DNA of 20,012 bases from Nitrospirae bacterium CG1_02_44_142 (lineage in GTDB: Bacteria > Nitrospirota > Thermodesulfovibrionia > Thermodesulfovibrionales > UBA1546). This document shows positions 12,437 to 18,928 of this stretch, piece after piece (the stretch's first letter is position 1; each line of letters begins with the position of its first letter). Made by a program: the position numbers and the translations under genes. Under the pieces are notes generated by a model. That model made no database searches and was not told the DNA's origin. It saw only the letters and a program-made list of their open reading frames with translations. The DNA lies in NCBI GenBank assembly GCA_001871685.1, contig MNVK01000003.1, positions 1-20,012 on the forward strand. Direction: 5' to 3'.

Positions 12437-13891
12437 TTAGTCTATTCTCTTTCTCTGGTTCTGAGACGGCACTTTAAGCGCTTCTCTGTATTTTGCAACA
12501 GTCCTCCTCGCTATTGTTATGTTATGGCTTTTAAGCAGCTCTGCAATATGCTGGTCGCTAAAGGGTTTCCTATGATACTCCTCTGATACTATCTTCTTTA
12601 TCATATCTTTCACAGAAGTAGAGGAGACCGAGCCGGTATCGCTATGCAGGGCGCTGCTAAAAAAAAACTTCAAACAGAAAACACCATGACTGCAGGACAG
12701 ATACTTATTGGATGTAACCCTGCTGATAGTGCTTTCGTGCAGACTGAGTTCCTCCGCAACATCTTTGAGGTTCATAGGCTTCATATCCCGGGCGCCGCCG
12801 TCAAAAAAACCGCGTTGAAAATTAATTATGCTCTCTGTCACCCTGTATATTGTCCTATTTCTTTGGTCCAGGCTTTTTAACAGCCACGAGGCTGAGCGCA
12901 ATTTTTCATCAAGAAACTGCCTTTCCTCTTTTGAAAAAGAATCCTTCTGAAGCAGGAGTTTTTTATAGTAGCTGTTTATTCTCAGCTTCGGCAGTCTTTC
13001 TTCATTCAGAACAATCTGATAGCCGTCATCAGTCTTAACCACAAATACATCGGGGATAACATAATCGGTATTCGCGCTAAAAAAATTCCTTGCAGGTCTC
13101 GGCTCCAAACTTTCAACAACCTTAACAGCAGCAGCCACTTCATCAAGCGAAGCGCTGCACAGCCGGGCTATCTGTTTATAGTTTTTCTTTCTAAGCTCCT
13201 CCATATTGTTCACAATAATTTTCCCTGCAAGACTTTCTTCAAGTCCGAGCAGCTTCAACTGCAATATCATGCATTCCTTAAGGTCCCTTGCGCCTATGCC
13301 CGGCGGGTCAAAGCTCTGTACGACGTCAACAGCCTTCCTCACGTTAATAATATCCTCATTTGCAGTTTCTGCTATTTCTTCATCCGAGGCTGTGAGATAG
13401 CCGTTCTCATCTATATTGCCTATCACAACCTCCCCTATACGCCTGATGTCCTCATCCGCAACTGATAACTGCAATTGCCACAAAAGATGGTCATAGATAT
13501 CAGGAGTTTTGCTTGCAAATTGTTCAAAAGAAACAGGGGTATTCGTTCCCTGCCCAAAATATCCCAGGTCTCTTCCATCACTGCTTCTCTCTTCAAAATA
13601 TTCACTGCCGGTAAAGGCGGCTGCATCTGATATCATCTTTTCCAGGGGAGACTCTGCATCGTCTCCTGGCAGCCCGGAGTCAGCTTCCGCAGTCTCTCTC
13701 TCTTCTCCTGCAAGTTCTTCATCTGTATTTTCCTGTATATCTTCCAGAAACGGATTCTCAACGAGTTCCTGCTCAAGAGTTTGCGACAGCTCAAACTGGG
13801 GCATCTGCAAAAGCCTTATTGCAAGTTGGAGCTGCGGGGTAAGAATAAGCTTATGAGAAAGCCTAAGACTTAATTTATGTTCAAGCGCCAT
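12437..13891 (-). CDS. rpoN: RNA polymerase sigma-54 factor
   Basis: Directs polymerase to -24/-12 promoters activated by AAA+ enhancer-binding proteins. The 484-residue protein is complete. Region I is glutamine- and leucine-rich (SHKLILTPQLQLAIRLLQMP), followed by an acidic region II (about 55-85). The core-binding domain is central (ENGYLTASDEEIAE, PPGIGARDLKECM). The HTH region has LSLHESTISRVTSNKY, and the C-terminal RpoN box reads ARRTVAKYRE (about 461-470). GGAG lies about ten bases before the ATG. Regulation cannot be read from the upstream gap, which is AT-rich repeat DNA. Confidence 0.97.
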   Translation of the reverse strand: MALEHKLSLRLSHKLILTPQLQLAIRLLQMPQFELSQTLEQELVENPFLEDIQENTDEELAGEERETAEADSGLPGDDAESPLEKMISDAAAFTGSEYFEERSSDGRDLGYFGQGTNTPVSFEQFASKTPDIYDHLLWQLQLSVADEDIRRIGEVVIGNIDENGYLTASDEEIAETANEDIINVRKAVDVVQSFDPPGIGARDLKECMILQLKLLGLEESLAGKIIVNNMEELRKKNYKQIARLCSASLDEVAAAVKVVESLEPRPARNFFSANTDYVIPDVFVVKTDDGYQIVLNEERLPKLRINSYYKKLLLQKDSFSKEERQFLDEKLRSASWLLKSLDQRNRTIYRVTESIINFQRGFFDGGARDMKPMNLKDVAEELSLHESTISRVTSNKYLSCSHGVFCLKFFFSSALHSDTGSVSSTSVKDMIKKIVSEEYHRKPFSDQHIAELLKSHNITIARRTVAKYREALKVPSQNQRKRID

Positions 13892-13907
13892 TTACAATTT
13901 ACTCCGT

Positions 13908-13941
13908 AAATTCAAATTCTAAATCCTAAATCCTGAATAAT
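13908..13941. repeat. AAATCCT-type heptamer array between lptB and rpoN
   Basis: Degenerate heptamers AAATTCT, AAATCCT, AAATCCT and GAATAAT are adjacent in the 95-base gap between rpoN and lptB. The rest of the gap is AT-rich, with no promoter I can support. Confidence 0.7.
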
Positions 13942-13986
13942 ATATAATTTTTTTGTTTAGAATTTCGCTCTTAGAATTTAGAGTTT

Positions 13987-14709
13987 TCATAATTTAAATT
14001 CGTCTCCAAGATATGCATCTTTTACCTGCGGGTTAGCAATTATCGCTTCAGGCGCGCCCTCTGTAAGCACTTCACCGTTATTTATTATGTATGCCCTATC
14101 TGTTATTGAAAGCGTATCCCTTACATTATGGTCTGTTATAAGTATGCCGAGACCTTTATTTTTAAGATAGGTCAGCATTTTTTTAAGCTCTATTATCGCA
14201 ATCGGGTCAATCCCGGTAAATGGTTCATCAAAAAGTATAAATGTCGGCTTCAGAGCAAGCGCCCTTGCTATCTCTGTCCTTCTTCTCTCCCCGCCTGAAA
14301 GCCTGTAACCATTCCTGTCTGCAAACCCTCTGAGATTGAATTCATCAAGAAGCTCCTCCACCATGACGGCAATATCTGCGCCGGAATAGCCTTTTATCTC
14401 AAGCACAGCTCTCAGATTATCTTTTACCGTAAGCTTTCTGAATATGGACGGTTCCTGCGGGAGATAGCTTATTCCCCTCATGGCCTTCTTATACATCGGG
14501 AGCTGTCCGATATCCTCGCCGTCCAGGGAAATACTGCCGTTCTCAGGCTTTATCATTCCAACAATCATATAAAAAGTTGTTGTCTTACCTGCTCCGTTTG
14601 GACCGAGCAGGCCGACAATCTCTCCTGTGGTTACGTATAAGCTGAGATTTCTTACAACACATCTTTTCCCGTAGTTCTTTGTGATGTCCTTTACTTCAAG
14701 AATATGCAT
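13987..14709 (-). CDS. lptB: LPS export ABC transporter ATP-binding protein LptB
   Basis: ATPase of the LptB2FGC complex that powers extraction of LPS from the inner membrane. Full length at 240 residues. Walker A is GPNGAGKT (36-43), the Q-loop is YLPQEPSIF, the LptB-type signature is LSGGERRRTEIARAL (137-151), Walker B is FILFDEP, and the H-loop is in LITDHNVRDT. The ATG follows the lptA stop directly (TAAATG), with GGAAAG upstream. LptF and LptG, its membrane partners, are not in this window. Confidence 0.97.
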   Translation of the reverse strand: MHILEVKDITKNYGKRCVVRNLSLYVTTGEIVGLLGPNGAGKTTTFYMIVGMIKPENGSISLDGEDIGQLPMYKKAMRGISYLPQEPSIFRKLTVKDNLRAVLEIKGYSGADIAVMVEELLDEFNLRGFADRNGYRLSGGERRRTEIARALALKPTFILFDEPFTGIDPIAIIELKKMLTYLKNKGLGILITDHNVRDTLSITDRAYIINNGEVLTEGAPEAIIANPQVKDAYLGDEFKL

Positions 14710-15240
14710 TTACTTTCCTTTTTTATTTTCAAGCAGCACCCTGCTGTTCTCCACAAAAGAACGGTCTTCTTTCATCCAGTATGTCATCTTTGTCCCGGTA
14801 ACAATATCGCCTTTCTGCACTGCCTTCGGCTCGCCGGTAAAGATAATCTTTTCCTCATCCGCAAAATAATGCGCAACCTTTGATGTAACAACCAGGTCTT
14901 TCTTAACAAGCTTCACGCTGCCCTCTGCCACTATTTTTGTCACATTGCCGGTCCCTTCCGCATAATAAACAAGCATTTTATCGGAGTAAAGCGTCATGTT
15001 TTCAGTCTTTGCAACAACAGAGCCTTCAAAAAGGGCGGTGCGAGCATTATTGTCCGACAAGAGTGTCTTTGAAGTTAGTATTATCGGCCCTTTTACCTCG
15101 CCTGCCGGCGCCTTAGCCGATTCTTTTGTCTCTCCAGCTTTATCCTCTCCTTTCGGCGGATTCGCAGAGGCGCAAGTAAACACATCGGTTGCCATAATGA
15201 GAAAAACAAAAAAACTAACGGTAAAAAGTTGCCTTAACAT
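14710..15240 (-). CDS. lptA: LptA-like periplasmic LPS-binding (OstA-domain) protein
   Basis: Periplasmic bridge protein that carries LPS from LptC to the outer-membrane LptD. The 176-residue protein starts with a signal peptide (LFTVSFFVFLIMATDVFTCASA, cleavage near residue 27). A Lys/Glu/Pro-rich spacer follows, then an OstA beta-jellyroll (ILTSKTLLSDNNARTALFEG...MLVYYAEGTGNVTKIVAEG). The ATG lies inside the end of lptC, a 26-base overlap in another frame. The annotated start keeps the signal peptide intact. Its place between lptC and lptB confirms the assignment better than sequence alone. Confidence 0.92.
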   Translation of the reverse strand: MLRQLFTVSFFVFLIMATDVFTCASANPPKGEDKAGETKESAKAPAGEVKGPIILTSKTLLSDNNARTALFEGSVVAKTENMTLYSDKMLVYYAEGTGNVTKIVAEGSVKLVKKDLVVTSKVAHYFADEEKIIFTGEPKAVQKGDIVTGTKMTYWMKEDRSFVENSRVLLENKKGK

Positions 15241-15724
15241 TTTTCAGTATCCTCACTTTCTGTTCTGAATCAGCCTCCATGCCGACTCCTTCAACATTAA
15301 ATTTCTTGCTCTCAATCTTCACAGCCTCTTTCGTCTTAATCTCCCCCTTAGACTGGTTCCACTCCACAGATTCGGTTATAATTGTATATCCCTTTGAGAC
15401 CGCCTTTATCTTCCCGTTCAGAGTCAGGTCTCTGCTTTCCATATTATAAAATCCCTCCGGCGAGTATATTGTCATGTCTTTATTTTCAACCCGCAAAACT
15501 ACATCATTAAGCTTTACCCTGTCACTGCCTTCGGTAATATCCGCCCGGCTGGCCTTGAGCGTCCAGATACTGGTTCCATTTTTTTTATGGATAATTTTCA
15601 ACCCCTCTAAAAAAGAGCCTCCTTTGAGCAGCAGAGCCTTATCCAGTTCCCTGTTATTGCCTAAAAAAAGAAACACAAGAGAGAGCGAAAGCAGAGAAAA
15701 AATCAGAAATATTTTCTTTTTCAT
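15215..15724 (-). CDS. lptC: LPS export protein LptC (DUF1239)
   Basis: Inner-membrane-anchored periplasmic protein that passes LPS from LptB2FG to LptA. The 169 residues begin with a single helix anchor (KKKIFLIFSLLSLSLVFLFL, residues 2-21), then a jellyroll domain with ADITEGSDRVKLNDVVLRV, YSPEGFYNMESRDLTLNG and a VEWNQSKGEIKTKEAVKI stretch, typical of the family. No Shine-Dalgarno precedes the ATG. A well-spaced promoter ends six bases before it, so a leaderless message is possible. First gene of the lptCAB run, 84 bases downstream of tRNA-Gly. Confidence 0.92.
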   Translation of the reverse strand: MKKKIFLIFSLLSLSLVFLFLGNNRELDKALLLKGGSFLEGLKIIHKKNGTSIWTLKASRADITEGSDRVKLNDVVLRVENKDMTIYSPEGFYNMESRDLTLNGKIKAVSKGYTIITESVEWNQSKGEIKTKEAVKIESKKFNVEGVGMEADSEQKVRILKNVKATFYR

Positions 15725-15730
15725 AGTTAA

Positions 15731-15759
15731 ATTTTATCACAGAGGCAGCGCCATGTAAA
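15731..15759 (-). promoter_or_regulatory. Predicted sigma-70 promoter for lptC
   Basis: -35 TTTACA (15759-15754) and -10 TAAAAT (15736-15731) on the minus strand are separated by exactly 17 bases, each with one mismatch to consensus. The expected start, seven bases past the -10, falls on the A of the lptC ATG. Confidence 0.55.
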
Positions 15760-15807
15760 GCAAAAAGCATACCCACTTTTGAGATTCCCGCTGTAAGAAT
15801 CAAATTA

Positions 15808-15882
<75 letters not shown>

Positions 15883-15892
15883 AGCCTGATGA

Positions 15893-15901
15893 ATTATAAC
15901 A
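15893..15901 (-). promoter_or_regulatory. Predicted extended -10 promoter for tRNA-Gly
   Basis: TGTTATAAT ends 10 bases before the tRNA 5' end, giving a very short leader. The -35 region is poor (TTACAA at a 19-base spacing). The same nine bases occur in the GH57 promoter. Confidence 0.6.
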
Positions 15902-16157
15902 TTTCCCCTTCATAAAATTGTAACAGCTTTGAGTTATCTCAGCGTTATAGATATGCGGTATCCGGCGGGCGTTCTTCAAAAGAAATGCCACGGGCTTTTC
16001 GGCTTCCCGCAGCAGATAAGAAAGTGGCTGTCGTTTCTGTACAGCGAGCATTGAATGCATTATGCTATTATGACGCAAATAGTATGAATCTGCCTGTGAG
16101 GTAGATTATATGTCACATAACAATCAGACAAGGAATCTAATGGCACACGCTATTTAA
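15902..16157. other. Gene-free stretch between aroE and tRNA-Gly
   Basis: About 255 bases with no supportable gene. It should hold the end of the aroE transcript, yet I see no convincing stem plus U-tract. A TATAAT on the minus strand at 16110-16105 has TTGTCT 15 bases upstream, a marginal promoter that could make a longer tRNA precursor or a small RNA. A 15-codon plus-strand ORF starts near 16110 behind GAGGT; I do not call it. Confidence 0.4.
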
Positions 16158-17003
16158 TCAAATATTCTTAACCAGCGCTTTTCGCATTACCTCAACGGGC
16201 GCTTTTCTGCCTGTCCATAATTCAAACGCAAAAGCGCCCTGCCACAAGAGCATACCGAGCCCGTTAAGGGTTTTACACCCCTTCTTTGAAGCCTTTTGAA
16301 GCAAAGGAGTGTTTTTATAAATCAAATCGCAGACAACATGCCGCGGTTTCAGAAGATTTATATCAACTGGCAGCGGGTCGCCTTTTTTCAATCCAAGCGG
16401 CGTGGCATTTATTATTATGTCAATGTCTTTTAGCTGACTGCTGATAGCTGACTGCTGATAGCTGAATACATTCCCTTTAATCTTTTTCAAAGCACTGATT
16501 AGTTTCCCTGCCTTCTTCCTGTCTATGTCATACAAAAACAATTTGGATGCGCTCCGGCAAAGATAATATCCTATTGCCCGCGACGCCCCGCCCGCGCCAA
16601 GTATAAGAACGTTCTTATCTTTTACAGATATGCGAGCCTCGGATAATAACTTCATAAAGCCTCTGCCGTCAGTGTTATAACCAATAAGTTTATCTCCGCC
16701 TGAGGCGGACTGATTTACTATCGTATTAACGGCGCCTATGAAAGCTGCCTCTTTGTCAACTTTGTCAAGGAATGGAATCACCTTTTCCTTGTGGGGCACA
16801 GTCACATTTACACCCGTGAGATTAAGCGCCCTCACTGCCTTTACCGCATCCTTTAAGAGTTCCGGCTTAACAGGGAATGTCAGATAACAACAGTCAAGCC
16901 CGAGATGCTTAAATGCCGCATTGTGCATTGCAGGCGAAAGGCTGTGCTCAACAGGCCAGCCAAGCAAACCAAGCGCCTTTGTCTTCCCGCTTATTCTCAG
17001 CAT
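16158..17003 (-). CDS. aroE: Shikimate dehydrogenase (NADP+)
   Basis: Fourth step of the shikimate pathway, reducing 3-dehydroshikimate with NADPH in the cytoplasm. The 281-residue protein has the substrate motif PVEHSLSPAMHN (17-28), NVTVPHKE with catalytic Lys72, YNTDG with Asp112, the nucleotide loop GAGGASRA (136-143), NATPLG (199-204), and the C-terminal GLGMLLWQGAFAFELWTG. GGAGG lies four bases before the ATG, and the ATG overlaps the DUF512 stop by seven bases. Two repeats are read in frame: a GCTGAYN heptamer array giving SYQQSAISSQL (181-191), and a TCCGCC/GGCGGA palindrome giving QSASGGD (98-104). Both fall where loops are expected and all catalytic residues remain, so the enzyme is probably active. 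Confidence 0.96.
   Translation of the reverse strand: MLRISGKTKALGLLGWPVEHSLSPAMHNAAFKHLGLDCCYLTFPVKPELLKDAVKAVRALNLTGVNVTVPHKEKVIPFLDKVDKEAAFIGAVNTIVNQSASGGDKLIGYNTDGRGFMKLLSEARISVKDKNVLILGAGGASRAIGYYLCRSASKLFLYDIDRKKAGKLISALKKIKGNVFSYQQSAISSQLKDIDIIINATPLGLKKGDPLPVDINLLKPRHVVCDLIYKNTPLLQKASKKGCKTLNGLGMLLWQGAFAFELWTGRKAPVEVMRKALVKNI
16432..16466. repeat. GCTGAYN heptamer array inside aroE
   Basis: Five contiguous heptamers, alternating AGCTGAC and TGCTGAT, 35 bases long. The same heptamer family as the array at 17359-17393. Confidence 0.9.
16695..16709. repeat. TCCGCC-TGA-GGCGGA palindrome inside aroE
   Basis: A perfect 6-base stem with a 3-base loop, read in frame as part of QSASGGD. It resembles a common dispersed palindrome and is unrelated to the CCCGAG family. 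Confidence 0.6.
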
Positions 17004-18304
17004 ACATCCTCCATTCCTTTCATAAGGCCCTCCGGCGTGGAATCTATCACCTTAACTTTTATGCCAAGGGCATTTTCAATATCATCCTTTGAGGTGTCAT
17101 CCAGCAGTATATCCTCTCCTTCTCTCAGAACAGTATGAGGGACAAACAGATAGTCGCAGCCGTCTGTCTTATCGGATAAGGCCCTTATAATATCCCTTCC
17201 TGTCAAAAGTCCGGCAACTGTTATTGCCTTGCCAAAAAAAGTATTTTCCACAGCGATAACATTTATGTTTATGCCTTCTTTTTCAAACAGCCTGTCTGTA
17301 AATTTCTTGAGATACGGATAAAACGATGTCCCTGTAAAAGTAAGAAATTTCTTTTCCCGCTGACGGCTGACAGCCGATAGCTGGCGGCTGATTCTTTTTG
17401 TCTGCGACATGAACAGCGGAACCATCCCAATGCCGTTTTCTATCTGCGGCAGTTCTCCATATTCGCTTAATGCAGGGAAACTAACTCCTCCTTTTATGTA
17501 CAACTCGTCTGCGCCGTAAACAACAGAGACCCCGTGTTTCTTCCTGAACCGTTTCTGAAAAGAGTCAATGATATCCAGCGCCCTTGCTGCATCCTCTTTT
17601 TCAACAGGTTTTATCGTCTGTTTCCTGTGCATAGTAATGCCGACAGGAACGACAGCAATGGAAGATACGTATGGATAGAACCCATAAAGGTCCCTTATTG
17701 TTCTCTGAAGCTCCTTGTCATCATTGTATCCGGGACACAGCACAATCTGGACATGCATCCTTATTTTGTTTTCTTTAAAGAACTTCAACTCCTTCAGGAC
17801 GTCTCCCGCCTTAAGATTTCCAAGCAGCGTATTGCGGATGACTTTATTGGTTGAATGCACGGATATGTAAAGCGGACTCAGCCGCTGCTGCGCAATCCTT
17901 TTCTTGTCCTGCGCGCTGAGATTTGTGAGAGTCATATAATTGCCGTAAAGGAAAGACATCCTGTAGTCTTCATCTTTTATATAAAGAGATTTCCTCAGTC
18001 CCTTAGGAAGCTGGGAGACAAAACAAAATATGCAGTTATTAACGCATCTCTTTATCTTGAACGGCTTAAGTGTAATGCCAATGTCTCCGGCTTCTTTCGG
18101 CATGACTTTTAAAGACATTTTTTTGCCCTTTCTCACAGCAGCGATATTGAGTTCAGGTTCGTTCCTATAAAACATAAAGTCTATAGCGTCGTTAAGCCTG
18201 TGCCCGTTTATTGAAAGGAGCAAATCTCCGGGCAGAAGTCCTTCTGTCTCCGCAGCGCTTCCCGGCATAATTGCCTCTATTTCAACTCCGTATTTATTCT
18301 GCAT
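16997..18304 (-). CDS. DUF512 protein: PDZ plus radical-SAM-like iron-sulfur protein
   Basis: A 435-residue protein of unknown reaction. An N-terminal PDZ-like domain (VEIEAIMPGSAAETEGLLPGD, about 7-68) is followed by a radical-SAM-type cluster motif CVNNCIFC (Cys87, Cys91, Cys94) and conserved YGNYMTLTNL, YISVHSTN and VQIVLCPGYND segments. The C-terminal DUF512 domain has GADELYIKGG and LTFTGTSFYPYL. Related proteins are annotated as iron-sulfur oxidoreductases; no substrate is known to me. An in-frame heptamer array encodes RISRQLSAVSRQ (about 304-315), just before the conserved FTGTSF block. The ATG overlaps the pgsA stop by 11 bases, with no strong Shine-Dalgarno, and the stop overlaps aroE. 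Confidence 0.9.
   Translation of the reverse strand: MQNKYGVEIEAIMPGSAAETEGLLPGDLLLSINGHRLNDAIDFMFYRNEPELNIAAVRKGKKMSLKVMPKEAGDIGITLKPFKIKRCVNNCIFCFVSQLPKGLRKSLYIKDEDYRMSFLYGNYMTLTNLSAQDKKRIAQQRLSPLYISVHSTNKVIRNTLLGNLKAGDVLKELKFFKENKIRMHVQIVLCPGYNDDKELQRTIRDLYGFYPYVSSIAVVPVGITMHRKQTIKPVEKEDAARALDIIDSFQKRFRKKHGVSVVYGADELYIKGGVSFPALSEYGELPQIENGIGMVPLFMSQTKRISRQLSAVSRQREKKFLTFTGTSFYPYLKKFTDRLFEKEGININVIAVENTFFGKAITVAGLLTGRDIIRALSDKTDGCDYLFVPHTVLREGEDILLDDTSKDDIENALGIKVKVIDSTPEGLMKGMEDVC
17359..17393. repeat. GCTGAYN heptamer array inside the DUF512 gene
   Basis: Five contiguous degenerate heptamers (GCTGACG, GCTGACA, GCCGATA, GCTGGCG, GCTGATT), 35 bases, read in frame on the minus strand. Same size and family as the array in aroE. 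Confidence 0.85.
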
Positions 18305-18833
18305 TTGTCAATCTAAACCCTCTGTATATATAGTGCAGGCCCGAAATAATTGTCAGCGCCGCCGTCAGCCATATAAGCGCATTCTGGACGTCGGGAAGGA
18401 AGCCTGCGTTTATTTTGAGAAGCACATAGCATAAAAGCGCCAACTGCATAGCTATGGCAGCCTTGCCCGTTACCGTCGGCTTTACATTTGATATATGCGT
18501 TATCAAATAAACAAGCACCCATCCTATTACCACGATAACATCCCTGCTTATCACTGTTATCGCAAGCCACTTAGGCAGCCAGCCGTTGATAGAAAATATT
18601 ATAAAAGATGTAACAAGAAGGAATTTGTCCGCAAGGGGGTCCAGAAATGTTCCAAGCTCCGTCTTTTGATTGGTAAGCCTGGCAATAAATCCGTCAAGGG
18701 CATCCGTTAATGCAGCAGCAATAAACATATACAGCGCATAATCATATCTTTTATATATGACTGCTATTGTAAAAAGAGGGATTATTACTATTCTTGCTAT
18801 TGTAAGCGAATTAGGAAGATTCAGAACTCTCAC
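18294..18833 (-). CDS. pgsA: CDP-diacylglycerol-glycerol-3-phosphate 3-phosphatidyltransferase
   Basis: Membrane enzyme making phosphatidylglycerophosphate from CDP-diacylglycerol (the CdsA product) and glycerol-3-phosphate. The CDP-alcohol phosphotransferase signature is complete: DGFIAR, eight residues, then GTFLDPLADK, matching DGxxAR...GxxxDxxxD. Four to five hydrophobic helices follow. The frame opens at a GTG at 18845, but that codon lies against repeat DNA without a Shine-Dalgarno. The GTG at 18833 has GGGGG five bases upstream and gives the family-like start RVLNLPNSLTIARI, so I prefer it (179 residues). It overlaps the DUF512 gene. Confidence 0.93.
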   Translation of the reverse strand: MRVLNLPNSLTIARIVIIPLFTIAVIYKRYDYALYMFIAAALTDALDGFIARLTNQKTELGTFLDPLADKFLLVTSFIIFSINGWLPKWLAITVISRDVIVVIGWVLVYLITHISNVKPTVTGKAAIAMQLALLCYVLLKINAGFLPDVQNALIWLTAALTIISGLHYIYRGFRLTNAE

Positions 18834-18845
18834 AGCTGCCCCCAC

Positions 18846-18926
18846 TTCAGTGTCAGTATTCAGTGCCAGTATTCAGTGTCAGTGAACTGTGTCGGTTACT
18901 GACACAGACACTAACCACTGACACTC
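18846..18926. repeat. Repeat block between the TPR gene and pgsA
   Basis: TTCAGTG units alternate with TCAGTA-type units (18855-18885). A TGTGTC/GACACA inverted repeat and further CACTGACA pieces follow. It fills the whole gap between the TPR gene and pgsA and reaches the pgsA start. A terminator role for the inverted repeat is possible but lacks a U-tract. Confidence 0.8.
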
Positions 18927-18928
18927 AT

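Noticed and set aside
16110..16160. 15-codon plus-strand ORF behind GAGGT
   Set aside because: Too short, ends in the aroE 3' end, and has no supporting context.
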